Under the pieces are notes generated by a model, which saw nothing but the letters and a program-made list of their open reading frames with translations, was not told the origin of the DNA and searched no databases. Of a DNA stretch of 64,000 nucleotides, positions 25,621 to 35,600 are shown piece after piece. Source of the stretch: an uncultured Acetatifactor sp. (GTDB lineage Bacteria; Bacillota; Clostridia; Lachnospirales; Lachnospiraceae); contig CAJUFB010000004.1 of the NCBI GenBank assembly GCA_910585805.1, positions 45,372-109,371 on the forward strand, read 5' to 3'. Every line of letters starts with the position of its first letter. The first letter of the stretch is position 1. The translations under genes and the position numbers were made by a program.

Positions 25621-27044
25621 TTGCTGTCCCCTTCCTCTCCCGGTAATCCGGCCCTTTGCTCCTTCCGCTCAAACACCAGTCCCGGATACCGGTATTTCCC
25701 GTTGTCAATGATTTCCGCCTCCTGCTCCCTGACCCGGTAGGGACTGTCTTTTCTGACAGATGTGTCATAAGCCAGGATCAGTTTCTCGAAATCCTCCGGG
25801 GAGGTGATGGTATCTTCCCTCACCTCCAGGCGTCCGTCCTTCATTTTCTCCAGGATAAACGTTTCAATCTGCTTTCGGCTGTAACGGTTCCGAATCCGGT
25901 TCAGCCGCAGGATTTCCTCTCCGGAAAGCTCTGTCGTCTCCTCCTCGGGCGTAAGCCCCTCCGCAAAATCCTGTTTCGGCCGGCGCCTTTTATAAAGGGA
26001 TTTCTCCGAGAGAACCGCCGTCTGGGACAGGTTTATCAGCGCGCTGATTCTCTCCGTCTCTCTGTCCCGCTCCTCTTTCCCCTCCGTCGCCGACAGATGG
26101 TTCAGAAGCCGGATCACCAGTCCTTTCATATTGTCCTCTTTGTTCAGCAGATAATTCAGCCTGGTAACCGTAGCCCGGATATACCTGGTATGCTCCCTGT
26201 CCATATTCATGATCCGGTGCTCAATATCATCAAAACCCCGCTCGATCAGATCCAGCTGTTTTTCCACTTCCTCCGGCCGGATATCCAGGCCCCGGAGTCT
26301 TTTGTTCCGCTCGCAGACCTGCAAAAGCCAGGGGTAATCCTGCCGCATCTCCCCCAACCATTTCTTGATATCCGCCTTATACAGGTAAAAATTGTCCGAT
26401 GTCTTCAGGATATGGTACTTTTTCCGGACAATCTCCTCCACATATCCTTCCAGATGCTCCTTCAGCAGGTCCCCGTATCCCTTCTGCTCCAGAAGGCTTC
26501 CGAAGAATTTATCCATATTGTGGAGCATGTCCTGCAGCGTCTTGTTCAGTCGCCTGGTGTTGACCAGAGCCGCCTTCAACAGTGAAATATTAGACCTGGG
26601 GTCATTTTTGAAGGCATACAGAATCCCGTAGACATTCTGGATATAAACCTGGCTTTCCTCCTCATCCTCTCCGGCCAGATGGGCAAAGGCATCCACGAAC
26701 GCCGCCGCATAGTCCGGAATCACAATATACACCGTCATGGCGGCGTAATCCTCCACCTTCCGGAGCCACCCGGCACGCAGAAGCCAGTTCAGTATGCGGG
26801 TGGACAGCGGCTCCGGCAGTTCGAAATCCTCCTCCGGTTCCTCCCATTCCTCCCGCTCCAGAGTCACCTTCTGCCTGGCAAAATAATCGCTTAAGGTCTG
26901 GACGCAGATTTCCCTGCTGAGGTAATAATTGCTGTACTGGTATTCCTCATTCACCCGCAGCAGCGCATCGATGTAAATCTGCCGGTTCCGGGAACGAAAC
27001 AGCCCCCAAAAAGACTCCGGTATCTCCGAAAACTGATTTGTCAT
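25617..27044 (-). CDS. jetA: Wadjet-like kleisin JetA (set 1)
   Basis: 475 residues. The N-terminal block FWGLFRSRNRQIYIDALLRVN followed by a winged-helix-like stretch is characteristic of the JetA family formerly listed, I believe, as DUF5716. The middle is helical (about 160-330) and the C-terminal part carries ETFILEKMKDGRLEV. JetA is the kleisin that bridges the two SMC heads. Its ATG overlaps the stop of the HEPN gene (ATGA), tying it to the MNT-HEPN pair. It differs clearly from the 543-residue JetA of set 2. Confidence 0.85.
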   Translation of the reverse strand: MTNQFSEIPESFWGLFRSRNRQIYIDALLRVNEEYQYSNYYLSREICVQTLSDYFARQKVTLEREEWEEPEEDFELPEPLSTRILNWLLRAGWLRKVEDYAAMTVYIVIPDYAAAFVDAFAHLAGEDEEESQVYIQNVYGILYAFKNDPRSNISLLKAALVNTRRLNKTLQDMLHNMDKFFGSLLEQKGYGDLLKEHLEGYVEEIVRKKYHILKTSDNFYLYKADIKKWLGEMRQDYPWLLQVCERNKRLRGLDIRPEEVEKQLDLIERGFDDIEHRIMNMDREHTRYIRATVTRLNYLLNKEDNMKGLVIRLLNHLSATEGKEERDRETERISALINLSQTAVLSEKSLYKRRRPKQDFAEGLTPEEETTELSGEEILRLNRIRNRYSRKQIETFILEKMKDGRLEVREDTITSPEDFEKLILAYDTSVRKDSPYRVREQEAEIIDNGKYRYPGLVFERKEQRAGLPGEEGDSK

Positions 27045-27577
27045 TTTTTTGTACCTGATATCTCCTCTATCTTCTTTTGAAACATAATGTAGTAACAGTT
27101 TAATTCAAAGTCACTACATCCTCTTCCGGATTCCGGCAGACAGCTTAACAGCCTTTCTTTCCTTTCCTCATCCTGCAATTCCCTGCGAAGCTCTTTCTGA
27201 ATCCCGTTCTCACGGAAAAACATATCTATTTCATCCATTGCCCTGTCAAGTTTCCGTTTTTCCACCAGAAAATCCATGTTATACCGTGTTTCCGTCTCCC
27301 ATTCGCTTAACATTTCGGAATGGTCGTCAACCCAGTCTGTTATGGTTATATTCGCGCCGTTGTTTGTCACCATGGATATCAATTTTGTAATTTTATGTGT
27401 ATTCGGCACGGTTACGCCCACACATTCCAACGCCCCCTTTAAAACCTTCTCCACCGCCTGCTGTAAATGGTACGCGGCATTGTTCAGGATCATTTCATCC
27501 TCCCAGGTCATCTTCCACAATGTCTTCGCCGTTTCAAAATCCATCCTGGCACTTCGGAATAATCTGATGTCGCACAT
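27041..27577 (-). CDS. HEPN-domain protein
   Basis: 178 residues from an ATG five codons into the longest frame, with AGAGG placed seven bases upstream. The HEPN pattern is clear: NNAAYHLQQAVEKVLKGALE followed by PNTHKITKL, then a second helical pair with ETRYNMDFLVEKRKLD. HEPN proteins paired with minimal nucleotidyltransferases are commonly ribonuclease toxins held in check by AMPylation. The C-terminal part (from about residue 125) is an extra helical region. It lies four bases after the MNT gene and overlaps jetA by four bases. Confidence 0.85.
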   Translation of the reverse strand: MCDIRLFRSARMDFETAKTLWKMTWEDEMILNNAAYHLQQAVEKVLKGALECVGVTVPNTHKITKLISMVTNNGANITITDWVDDHSEMLSEWETETRYNMDFLVEKRKLDRAMDEIDMFFRENGIQKELRRELQDEERKERLLSCLPESGRGCSDFELNCYYIMFQKKIEEISGTKK

Positions 27578-27581
27578 ATCC

Positions 27582-27926
27582 TCACCTCTCAAACAGAATC
27601 AGCCCCGTCCTGTCAATCTCCCGATACAGCGCAGACTCCGGAGACAAATCCATGACAATATCCACTTCACAATCCAACTCCGGCAAATCCTGCAGCTTCC
27701 TGCCTTTCTCAAACTTATCAATATAAAGGTCTATATCACTGCCGCTGCTGCACCGAAATTCCAGAGAACTCCCAAAAAGCACTGCTCTTTTCACGTTTTT
27801 ATCTCCGAGCAGATGATGAATCAGTTTCTCGACCCGCGCCTGCATAAGCGGATGAACACGATTTGCGTTTTGGAACGAGACTCCCTCCTTCACCGGAAAA
27901 TCCCACATATTTTTCATATTATTCAA
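27582..27926 (-). CDS. minimal nucleotidyltransferase (MNT), likely HEPN partner
   Basis: 114 residues. The start is a TTG overlapping the previous stop (TTGA), nine bases after GGAGG. The active-site signature of the Pol-beta nucleotidyltransferase fold is intact: FGSSLEFRCSSGSDIDLYI, with a third acidic residue in CEVDIVMD. In MntA/HepT-type pairs such a protein transfers AMP to the HEPN partner and silences it. It is directly followed by the HEPN gene. Confidence 0.9.
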   Translation of the reverse strand: MNNMKNMWDFPVKEGVSFQNANRVHPLMQARVEKLIHHLLGDKNVKRAVLFGSSLEFRCSSGSDIDLYIDKFEKGRKLQDLPELDCEVDIVMDLSPESALYREIDRTGLILFER

Positions 27927-28693
27927 CGCAATGCTCCTCCTCTCTCCCGTATTTCCTTTAACATATATTCCGCAAATTTTCTTCCCGATTCCGGTTCTGT
28001 CTTCATTTCCTGCCCCTCTTCATAGCAGTGCAGCGCATGAATGACCAGTCCGCGGAACTCTTCCGGCAGCTTCTCAATCCCCCATTCACCGCCTTCCCGT
28101 TTGGACAGGATAAGCCCCTCCCGCAGCCAGGCCAATACCCTGCACAGATTCAGTGTCATGTACATGGGATTTTCCGAAACTTCCCCGAGAGCGTTTTCGA
28201 TATCACAGCAGATGCTGTCCGTGTAATCTTCCGGAGGAATCTCTCCAAATACCTTATCAATGCCTTCGCCGAAAAGCACAATTCCACACTTTTTCAGTAT
28301 CGTAAAGTGGGCCGCCAGGTCTTTATCGGTTCCCGTCATTTTCTCCACATAATTTCCCGGGTTTTCCCGGAACCAGTTCAGGTGCATTGCGGAAAAATGC
28401 AGTTCAAAGGGTGTGGGATACACGAAAGGAGCGCAGAATTTCCTCCTCACGATACTCATCTCTATCCCCTTCGCCGGAGCCTGCGCATTTAACACAATCA
28501 GTTCCCGCATGAAATCCAGCTTTACCCCGTCCGGAATGCTTTTCTCCACAACTACGATGAAATCCACATCGCTCAGCTTCGGGTGAAAGCATCCCATGGC
28601 CGCCGAACCATGCAGATAAACGCCCGTCAGATTCTCCCCCAGGATTTTCCGGCAGATATTCGTAAAATCATTCACTATTTTTTTATACATCAT
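27923..28693 (-). CDS. aminoglycoside adenylyltransferase-like nucleotidyltransferase (DUF4111-like)
   Basis: 256 residues. The N-terminal nucleotidyltransferase motif is YLHGSAAMGCFHPKLSDVDFIV. The C-terminal half is helical, as in the ANT(9)/ANT(3'') fold (DUF4111-like). It resembles enzymes that adenylate spectinomycin or streptomycin, but its place as the first gene of an MNT-HEPN-JetABC run suggests it may act on a cellular or defence target. It overlaps the MNT gene by four bases. Resistance activity cannot be claimed from sequence. Confidence 0.8.
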   Translation of the reverse strand: MMYKKIVNDFTNICRKILGENLTGVYLHGSAAMGCFHPKLSDVDFIVVVEKSIPDGVKLDFMRELIVLNAQAPAKGIEMSIVRRKFCAPFVYPTPFELHFSAMHLNWFRENPGNYVEKMTGTDKDLAAHFTILKKCGIVLFGEGIDKVFGEIPPEDYTDSICCDIENALGEVSENPMYMTLNLCRVLAWLREGLILSKREGGEWGIEKLPEEFRGLVIHALHCYEEGQEMKTEPESGRKFAEYMLKEIRERGGALR

Positions 28694-28715
28694 TCATTCT
28701 CCCATATGCCACCTC

Positions 28716-30104
28716 TCAGCACTCCTCTACCGATACCTTTCCATTCTCATCCATTTCCTTCAATTCTTTCACTACCATCACCACAATCACATGCGTCAGG
28801 ATGAAAGTCAGCAAGTCCGCAACAGGCTGGGACAGCTGCAGCCCCAGGATTCCGAAGCATCCCGGCAAAATCAATATTGCCGGAATAAAGAACAGCCCCT
28901 GCTTCCCGATGGCAGTCAGCGTGGCGCGGAAGCTGTAGCCGATAGACTGGGTCAGCATATTGCCGATGATGGTAAAGGACTGAATGGGCAGCAGTACGCA
29001 CTGCATCTTCAGAGCCAGCGCCCCAATCCGGATTACCTCCGCATCCTCTCTCCTGAACAGTCTCATAATCGGCGTGGAAACCGCAAACATGACCACCGCC
29101 ATAACCAGCAGAAATACAAACGCAACCTTCCTGCAGAAATAATACGCCTCCAGCACCCGTCCATACCGCTTTGCACCGAAGTTGAACCCGCACACCGGCT
29201 GAAAGCCCTGCCCGAAGCCTATCAGCGCGGAATTGATGAACATCATGATTCTGGTGACGATGGACATGGCCGCCACCGCCGCGTCCCCAAAACCGGAAGA
29301 CGCCATATTCAGCAGCACGGAAGCCAGGCTTGCCAGTCCCTGCCGCCCCAGCGTAGGCATTCCGGCGGACAGAATTTCCCTGTACACCCACCATTTCATG
29401 GTAAAAAACTTCGGATGGGGCTTCAACACATTTCCGGAACGTATCACCAGAGTCAACAGAATCAGAAAACTGATAAACTGGCTGATGATGGTCGCAATGG
29501 CCGCTCCGGAGATGCCCATATCAAACCCGAAAATCAGAATGGGGTCCAGCACCACATTCAGCACGCCGCCGGTTGTGATGCCCATCATGGACAATGCGGC
29601 ATTTCCCTGGGAACGCAGGTGATTGTTGAAGACAAATGACACCGTCATGTAAGGCGCCGCTATCAATATGTATTGCCCGTAATCCCTGGCGAAGGGCGCA
29701 ATCGTCTCCGTGGCTCCCAGCACACGCACCAGGGCGTCTATATTCCATACGCCGAAGACCGCCAGCAGCAATCCGAAGACAAACGCAGTATACACTGCCG
29801 TGGAGCAGGCTCTCTGGGCTTTCTCGTCCGCCTTTTCCCCCAGCATCCGGGACATGTAGTTTCCGCTTCCCATGCCTAAGGTAAAGCCGATGGCCTGTAT
29901 CATTGCCATCAGCGAAAAGTTCACACCCACCGCCCCGGACGCGCTGGTGCTCAGCTGGCTGACGAAAAAAGTGTCCGCCATATTGTAGATAGATGTGATC
30001 AGCATACTGATGATGGTGGGGACTGCCAGCTTTGGAATCAGCCTGTTCACCGGGGTTTCCACCATCATTCTGTATTTTTCCTCATATGAAATTTCGTGAC
30101 GCAT
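28716..30104 (-). CDS. MATE-family efflux transporter
   Basis: 463 residues from the ATG after AGGAGAAAAT. Twelve membrane helices are expected. The N-terminal block PKLAVPTIISMLITSIYNMADTFFVSQ and the internal repeat FGQGFQPVCGFNFGAKRYGRV are typical of MATE exporters, which use ion gradients to expel cationic drugs or metabolites. It ends 22 bases before the DUF4111-like gene begins, on the same strand, so it may be co-transcribed with it. Its ribosome-binding site lies at the end of a family 3 repeat. Confidence 0.92.
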   Translation of the reverse strand: MRHEISYEEKYRMMVETPVNRLIPKLAVPTIISMLITSIYNMADTFFVSQLSTSASGAVGVNFSLMAMIQAIGFTLGMGSGNYMSRMLGEKADEKAQRACSTAVYTAFVFGLLLAVFGVWNIDALVRVLGATETIAPFARDYGQYILIAAPYMTVSFVFNNHLRSQGNAALSMMGITTGGVLNVVLDPILIFGFDMGISGAAIATIISQFISFLILLTLVIRSGNVLKPHPKFFTMKWWVYREILSAGMPTLGRQGLASLASVLLNMASSGFGDAAVAAMSIVTRIMMFINSALIGFGQGFQPVCGFNFGAKRYGRVLEAYYFCRKVAFVFLLVMAVVMFAVSTPIMRLFRREDAEVIRIGALALKMQCVLLPIQSFTIIGNMLTQSIGYSFRATLTAIGKQGLFFIPAILILPGCFGILGLQLSQPVADLLTFILTHVIVVMVVKELKEMDENGKVSVEEC

Positions 30105-30110
30105 ATTTTC

Positions 30111-30160
30111 TCCTATTTTAAGTTCCGCATGTACCCGCCGCAGTACCTGGCTTGGGCAGA
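30111..30160. repeat. repeat family 3, partial copy D
   Basis: Contains the module TCCTATTTTAAGTTCCGCA and a weak match to the family interior (GGCAGAGGATTTCC). It directly abuts the MATE gene start. Confidence 0.5.
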
Positions 30161-30231
30161 GGATTTCCATATAATTACATATTATCAGCTTTCTGCAAGG
30201 CTTTCAACAACATTTTACCGGCAAATTTTTA

Positions 30232-30260
30232 TTGTATTTTATTGCCGTGTATCGTATGAT
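30232..30260 (+). promoter_or_regulatory. promoter of AAA/nuclease gene
   Basis: TTGTAT, 17 bases, then TATGAT on the plus strand. An AAAGGAG ribosome-binding site lies at 30291-30297. Confidence 0.65.
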
Positions 30261-30309
30261 AAATATATGCCTGTAAAATAACGGATCAACAAAGGAGCAC
30301 GCTGATAAA

Positions 30310-31890
30310 ATGTCAAAGGTTTTTAATGTAAACGGAGCCTGCAGGCCGGACATGCACTATATGATTGATTTAAAGCCCCGGCTGGAAAAAATCAAAAGAA
30401 TGGTAGATAACGGAAATTATTTTACGATAAACAAAGCAAGACAATACGGTAAAACAACCACACTGCGGGCGCTGGCAGACTTTCTTAAGACAGAATATGA
30501 AACCATAAGCCTTGATTTTCAAAGAATCAGTTCCCTGTCCTTCGAAAGTGAACCGCTGTTTGTATCAGCCATCTCGGAAGAACTGCTGGACTCTGTGCAA
30601 AGGTTTCCGGAGGGCATAGCAGAAAAGCTGACTGCATTTGCAGAGGGAACAGCCCGGCTCAATTCTCTCCAGGCCTTATTTCGGGTATTCAGATTATGGT
30701 GCGGGCAATCCCGGAAACAGATTGTCCTTATCATAGACGAGATAGATACAGCAACAAATAACCAGGTTTTCCTGGATTTTCTTGCTCAGTTAAGAGCCGC
30801 CTACCTCGCCAGCGATACGGCACCTGCCTTCAAATCCGTGATACTCGCAGGTGTATACGATATTCGCAATATCAAACGAAAAATCACTTCCTCCGAGGAG
30901 CATAAAATGAACAGTCCCTGGAATATTGCCGCCGATTTTCTTGTCGATATGAGTTTTTCGGCAGCTGAAATCGCAGGTATGCTCAGGGAATATGACACTG
31001 ACCACGGCATCGGCATGGACATCGTGCAGTTGTCAGAGCTTCTCTACGATTACACTTCCGGCTACCCATATCTTGTATCCAGGCTCTGTATGTTTATGGA
31101 CGAGCGCGTCGCCGGCACAGAGGGCTATCCGGACAAAAGCAGCGCGTGGACCAGAGATGGTTTCCTGGAAGCCGAAAAAATGCTTGTGAAAGAAAATAAT
31201 GCGCTATATCAGTCTCTCATTGAAAAGCTAAATGTTTATCCGGAATTAAAAACCATATTATATGAACTCCTCTTCAACGGCAGGCCTGTTCCGTATGTAG
31301 CAACGAACGGCTATATCGAAACTGCTGCAATGTTTGGCTTTATCAAAAACAAGGACGATACAGCCGTTATTTCCAACCGGATTTTTGAATCCGTGCTTTA
31401 TAATTATTTTCTTTCTGAGGAATTTTCCGAAAGCAAGCTGTACGATATCGGCACCCGGGAGCAAAACCAGTTTATCACAGGCGGACATCTGAACGTCCGA
31501 AAAATATTGGAAAAATTTGTGGAAACCTTTGACTACCTGTACGGGGATAAGGATGAAGCCTTTCTGGAAGATACCGGCAGGCGGTATTTCATGTTGTTCT
31601 TAAAGCCTATTATAAACGGAATCGGAAACTACAGTGTGGAACCGGAAACCAGGAATCGGGAGCGCATGGATTTAGTCATCTATTACCGCGGGGAACAGAG
31701 CATCATTGAAATGAAAGTGTGGCGGGGAAATGCCTACAACCAACGCGGGGAACAACAACTGACAGATTATCTTGATTATTTCCATCTGAAAAAAGGATAT
31801 ATGCTCAGTTTCAATTTCAATCAGAAGAAGGAAATCGGTGTAAAAGAAATTGTTCTGGGAGATAAAGTATTGGTTGAGGCGGTTGTTTGA
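30310..31890 (+). CDS. AAA-like ATPase with C-terminal PD-(D/E)XK nuclease domain
   Basis: 526 residues. The N-terminal ATPase has an unusual P-loop (INKARQYGKTTT, about 40-51) and Walker B VLIIDEID (D143/E144). The C-terminal domain has a PD-(D/E)XK pattern: D454 in MDLVIYYRG, then E467 and K469 in IIEMKVW. This is the AAA-ATPase-like/DUF1703 family found in many gut bacteria, often in several copies. Its role is not established, although the nuclease core suggests a part in defence or mobile-element biology. It is the only plus-strand gene in the island and has its own promoter. Confidence 0.88.
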   Translation: MSKVFNVNGACRPDMHYMIDLKPRLEKIKRMVDNGNYFTINKARQYGKTTTLRALADFLKTEYETISLDFQRISSLSFESEPLFVSAISEELLDSVQRFPEGIAEKLTAFAEGTARLNSLQALFRVFRLWCGQSRKQIVLIIDEIDTATNNQVFLDFLAQLRAAYLASDTAPAFKSVILAGVYDIRNIKRKITSSEEHKMNSPWNIAADFLVDMSFSAAEIAGMLREYDTDHGIGMDIVQLSELLYDYTSGYPYLVSRLCMFMDERVAGTEGYPDKSSAWTRDGFLEAEKMLVKENNALYQSLIEKLNVYPELKTILYELLFNGRPVPYVATNGYIETAAMFGFIKNKDDTAVISNRIFESVLYNYFLSEEFSESKLYDIGTREQNQFITGGHLNVRKILEKFVETFDYLYGDKDEAFLEDTGRRYFMLFLKPIINGIGNYSVEPETRNRERMDLVIYYRGEQSIIEMKVWRGNAYNQRGEQQLTDYLDYFHLKKGYMLSFNFNQKKEIGVKEIVLGDKVLVEAVV

Positions 31891-31987
31891 GGGGAAGAAT
31901 CTGCATCCCTCCCCTTCCCGGCGGCTCACTTATACGCATCAGGCAGTTTTGTATTCACATATGAAGCGGAAAATGTTTTCCGTATGC

Positions 31988-32605
31988 CTACAAAATAAAC
32001 TTCCCCGCCAGCTGATGTACCTGCTGCGTCTTCCTGGAAGACAGGTCCCATTTTTCAAGCTCCCCAGCCACCAGCTCCGGGTGCTTCCTGCTGATATCCC
32101 GCAGGGCATTACCGGCGGATTTCCGCACATCCTCGCTGGCGTCCTCCTTATGGAGCGACAGAAGCTCGATCGCCACATGGGGATTCTCCTTAAAATAAGG
32201 ACGGCCTGTCCACACCCGCAGCCCCTCGGAAGCTGCCCTGCGCACATTGGCGTTGCCGCTTTCCATCCACTCCCGGATTAAAGGAAGCGCCTGTTCATAG
32301 CCGATAATCTTGCAGTGCATGTCAAATGCCATTGCCAGGATTTCCTGTACCTTCCAGTTCTTATGCCTACTGACCGTTCCTTTCAGAAAATCCAGGGCAT
32401 CCGGATACGCATGAGCACAATACCCCAAAAGAAATACCCCTATCTCCTGTATCTGGAAATTCTCCGACCGATACAGCGTAAATCCCATCTCATGGCATTC
32501 CTCCAGAGTGTTGGACTGGTAAAATTTCCGGGCTTCCGTCTTTACCAGCTTCAGGCTGTCCTTATCCGGTATAGTCTCCTCCAGATATGTTATATAATCA
32601 TGCAT
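31988..32605 (-). CDS. HEAT-repeat protein, DNA alkylation repair (AlkD)-like
   Basis: 205 residues, all alpha-helical in repeats of about 35-40 residues (KVQEILAMAFDMHCKIIG, NVRRAASEGLRVW, DVRKSAGNALRDI). The family holds small DNA alkylation repair-like proteins. The critical Trp/Asp residues of true AlkD glycosylases are not obvious to me, so enzyme activity is uncertain. It starts only 12 bases after the jetC2 stop and is almost surely in that operon. Confidence 0.8.
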   Translation of the reverse strand: MHDYITYLEETIPDKDSLKLVKTEARKFYQSNTLEECHEMGFTLYRSENFQIQEIGVFLLGYCAHAYPDALDFLKGTVSRHKNWKVQEILAMAFDMHCKIIGYEQALPLIREWMESGNANVRRAASEGLRVWTGRPYFKENPHVAIELLSLHKEDASEDVRKSAGNALRDISRKHPELVAGELEKWDLSSRKTQQVHQLAGKFIL

Positions 32606-32617
32606 TTTCTGCTCTCC

Positions 32618-35600
32618 TTAAAACACAAACTCCTGCTGCTCCATCACTTCTATCCGGGACGCCAATACGGTCTCATCCTCCGAGCCCCGCATATGCTCCG
32701 CCTTCAGGTACTGCATATCATTGCGCAGGTTGGCGGAAATCAGCGTCAGCACATAAATATTGTCAAACCGGTTGTAAATGGACTCGCCGCCCAGGCCGGA
32801 GAGACAGATCAGCTGGGTATTCGACTTCTTCGCCATATCTGTCAGTGGTTTCAGCAGATGGGACGCGTTGGTCTGGGCAAAGGGATTGTCCATGAGCAGC
32901 ACCTTTCCCTCATTCCGGTCCGCAAAGATATCCGAATCGTCTTTCCGCATATAGTACAGCAGCGCCGAAAGAATGACGAAAGCAGACAAAAATCCCTCGC
33001 CGCCGGAATTCTTCGCCACATCCGCCCAGGTAATGGGATATTCCCTCTGGGCTTCGATCTTGTACAGCCGTATCTGCACGTTCCCGATGCCTACAACACT
33101 GTCATAAAGCCCCCTGGTAGTCAGGCGTGTGCCCAGGAATTCCTGAAGGTTCTGATTTTTCTCCAGCAGCGCAATCCCCCTTGTGGTCACATCGTCAATA
33201 TAATCCTGCAGCCGAAGCTGATAAAGGCTCTCGTTTTCCGTCCAGTCCGGCAGTTCCATTTTCAGCATCTTCACCGGACGTTCCCGCACGGTTATCGTGG
33301 AATTGCGATCTATTTTATTCAGATCATCATGCACTTCCTTCAGATAATCTCCCACCAGCTCCACGATTTTCGCTTTTTCCTTCTCCACCAGGGAAATATC
33401 CACCTGAAGCTTTTCCATCAGGCTGTTAAAGGAAGCCACGGTGGTTTCCAGCTGCCTGAGCACCCGCTCCGCATCCTCCGTCAGCTGCAGCATGGATTCC
33501 AGAGGCTTCTGATAAAAATCTTCCGCGAAAACTTCCATCCGGACCATGCGGTTCAATACCCGTTCCAGAGCCGTTCTGGCTTCCCGGCGCTGTTCGGTCA
33601 TTGCATTGTAATCTCGGACAAGAATGCCTTTCTGCCTGGTCAGCTCCTTCCCGTCCATGGCTGCAAAGTCTGCTTCCCATTCGATACCTTCTCCGCGGAC
33701 AAATTCTTCATATTCCGCCAGCGCTGTCAGATTGTTTTCATACTCATGGATTTTTTTCAGGATCCGCTTTTCCTCTTTTGCCGCTTCTTCCTTCTCATAC
33801 TCCAGCTTCCGTATCGCATCTGCGAAGCGGATGGTTTTAATGGTTTCCCTGGCAGCCGGCGTTTCCTTTCCGCAGCGCTCCTTTATCCGGGCCAGCTTGT
33901 TTTGCTTCTCTACCTGATGGCGGGCACACTGGATTTCTTCATCATGAATCAGCCTGTTCTGCCTGTTTATTTTTTTCTCCTGCTCCTCCAGAAGTATCTC
34001 CTGGTGGGTTTCTTCCTTTTTATCGTAGCGGGTCTGAAGCCACTCCTTTTCCTCCAGGTGATATTTCCCGGCTTTGGCCTTCAGCTCCTCCAACGCATTT
34101 ACGTACCGTTTCTGCGCCTTTTCCACTCGCTGTTCCAGTTCCCTCTGCTCCGCGCCGATTCCGCTTGTGATGACCTCGTGGCGGATCTCGGCTTCCTTTG
34201 CCTGCTTTTCCGACATCGGCTTCTCTGCCGCTTTTTCTTCCGGTGTCTCCCCGGGCTTCCTTTCCGATGCTTTCCCCGGCTGTTTCCCTTCCGCTGCTTT
34301 CCCGGTCCGCTTCCCTTCCAATTCCTCCCCCGGCCGGCTTTCCTGCCCGTCGGCCTGCTCAGGGTCTGTCTCTTCCGCATCCGCCTCTCCGGCATATGCA
34401 CGCTGATACTGCTGGTACTTCAGACATTTTTCCCTGTTGCTTTCCAACTCCCGCTCCAAAGCAGTCATATGGTTCTGCTCCGTCATCAGCTCCTGTTCCA
34501 GCTTTGCGATCTTGCCCTGTTCCAGCTTTTCCAGGTTTAAAACTCTCTCCCGCTCCTTCTGCGCCTTCTCCAGCTGACGGCAATTCTCCCTGTACTCCTC
34601 ATAGCTTCCACAGAACCTTTTGAAATCCGCAAGCCGCCTGTTCTGGTACAGGATCGCCTTTTCCAGCTGTACCGCCTGCTGCTCCTTCTCTTCCCTCCGG
34701 TTCTCCAGAGAGGCCAGCTCCTCCCTCTTTTTCAGGATTTCCTGTTCCAAAGCGGCATATTCCTTTTCCAGCGCATTGATCTCTTCCTTTACCGCCTCAT
34801 ATGCCTCCCCGGACACTTTCTGTCCCCTGATCTTCTCCTGATGGCCAATGTATTCCATGTACTCGGCCTTCTTCGTATCAATGTTCCTCCGAAGCTTCCG
34901 GATCCGCGCTTCCTGTTCCGCAAGCATACCTTTCAGCTTCTCCCCGTCCAGCAGATTATCGTTAAACCATACATAGAAATGTACTTTTCCGAAGGTGTGA
35001 ATGGTTCCGCCTCCCCCTGCCCCTGTCTGTTCCAGTTCCTCTCTGCGCAGAATCGGCACCGGCGAGGAAGTGTAAACCTGCTCTCCAAGCCCCGCAAGCC
35101 GCTCCAGTTCCTCCCCCGACAGGATAAGCGAGTACGGCAAAAAGGGCTGTTCCTTCACGATCCGCTGATTCCGCTCCGGTGAAAGCTGGTTCTTCCGCAG
35201 CCATTCCATACCGTACACGAAATGAATCCCCGCTTCCTCCAGCAGCCCACTGAACTCCTCCGACAGCTCCAGCACCTGTCCCTGGTCCATCTTCCGGTAA
35301 TCCTTTTCCAGGACATCCGCTTCCTTCTCCAGGCCCTGTCTCACCAGATCCGTATCCAGAAGCTTACGCTGCACCACGGACAGGATCTTCTCCGTGTCAA
35401 AGCAGTCCTCCTGCCCCATCCCAAAATACCGCAGGATAACGCTGCGCTCTGACAGTTCCTGTTCATAGTCCCTCAGCCTGGCTTTCTTTTCCCGCCGGGA
35501 AGATTCCAGTTTCTCTCTCCCGGATACCTTATCCTCCAACAGCCGCCTCAGACTTTTCACCTGCTCCTTGTACTGCTCCGCTTCCTTTTTAGCGTCTGTT

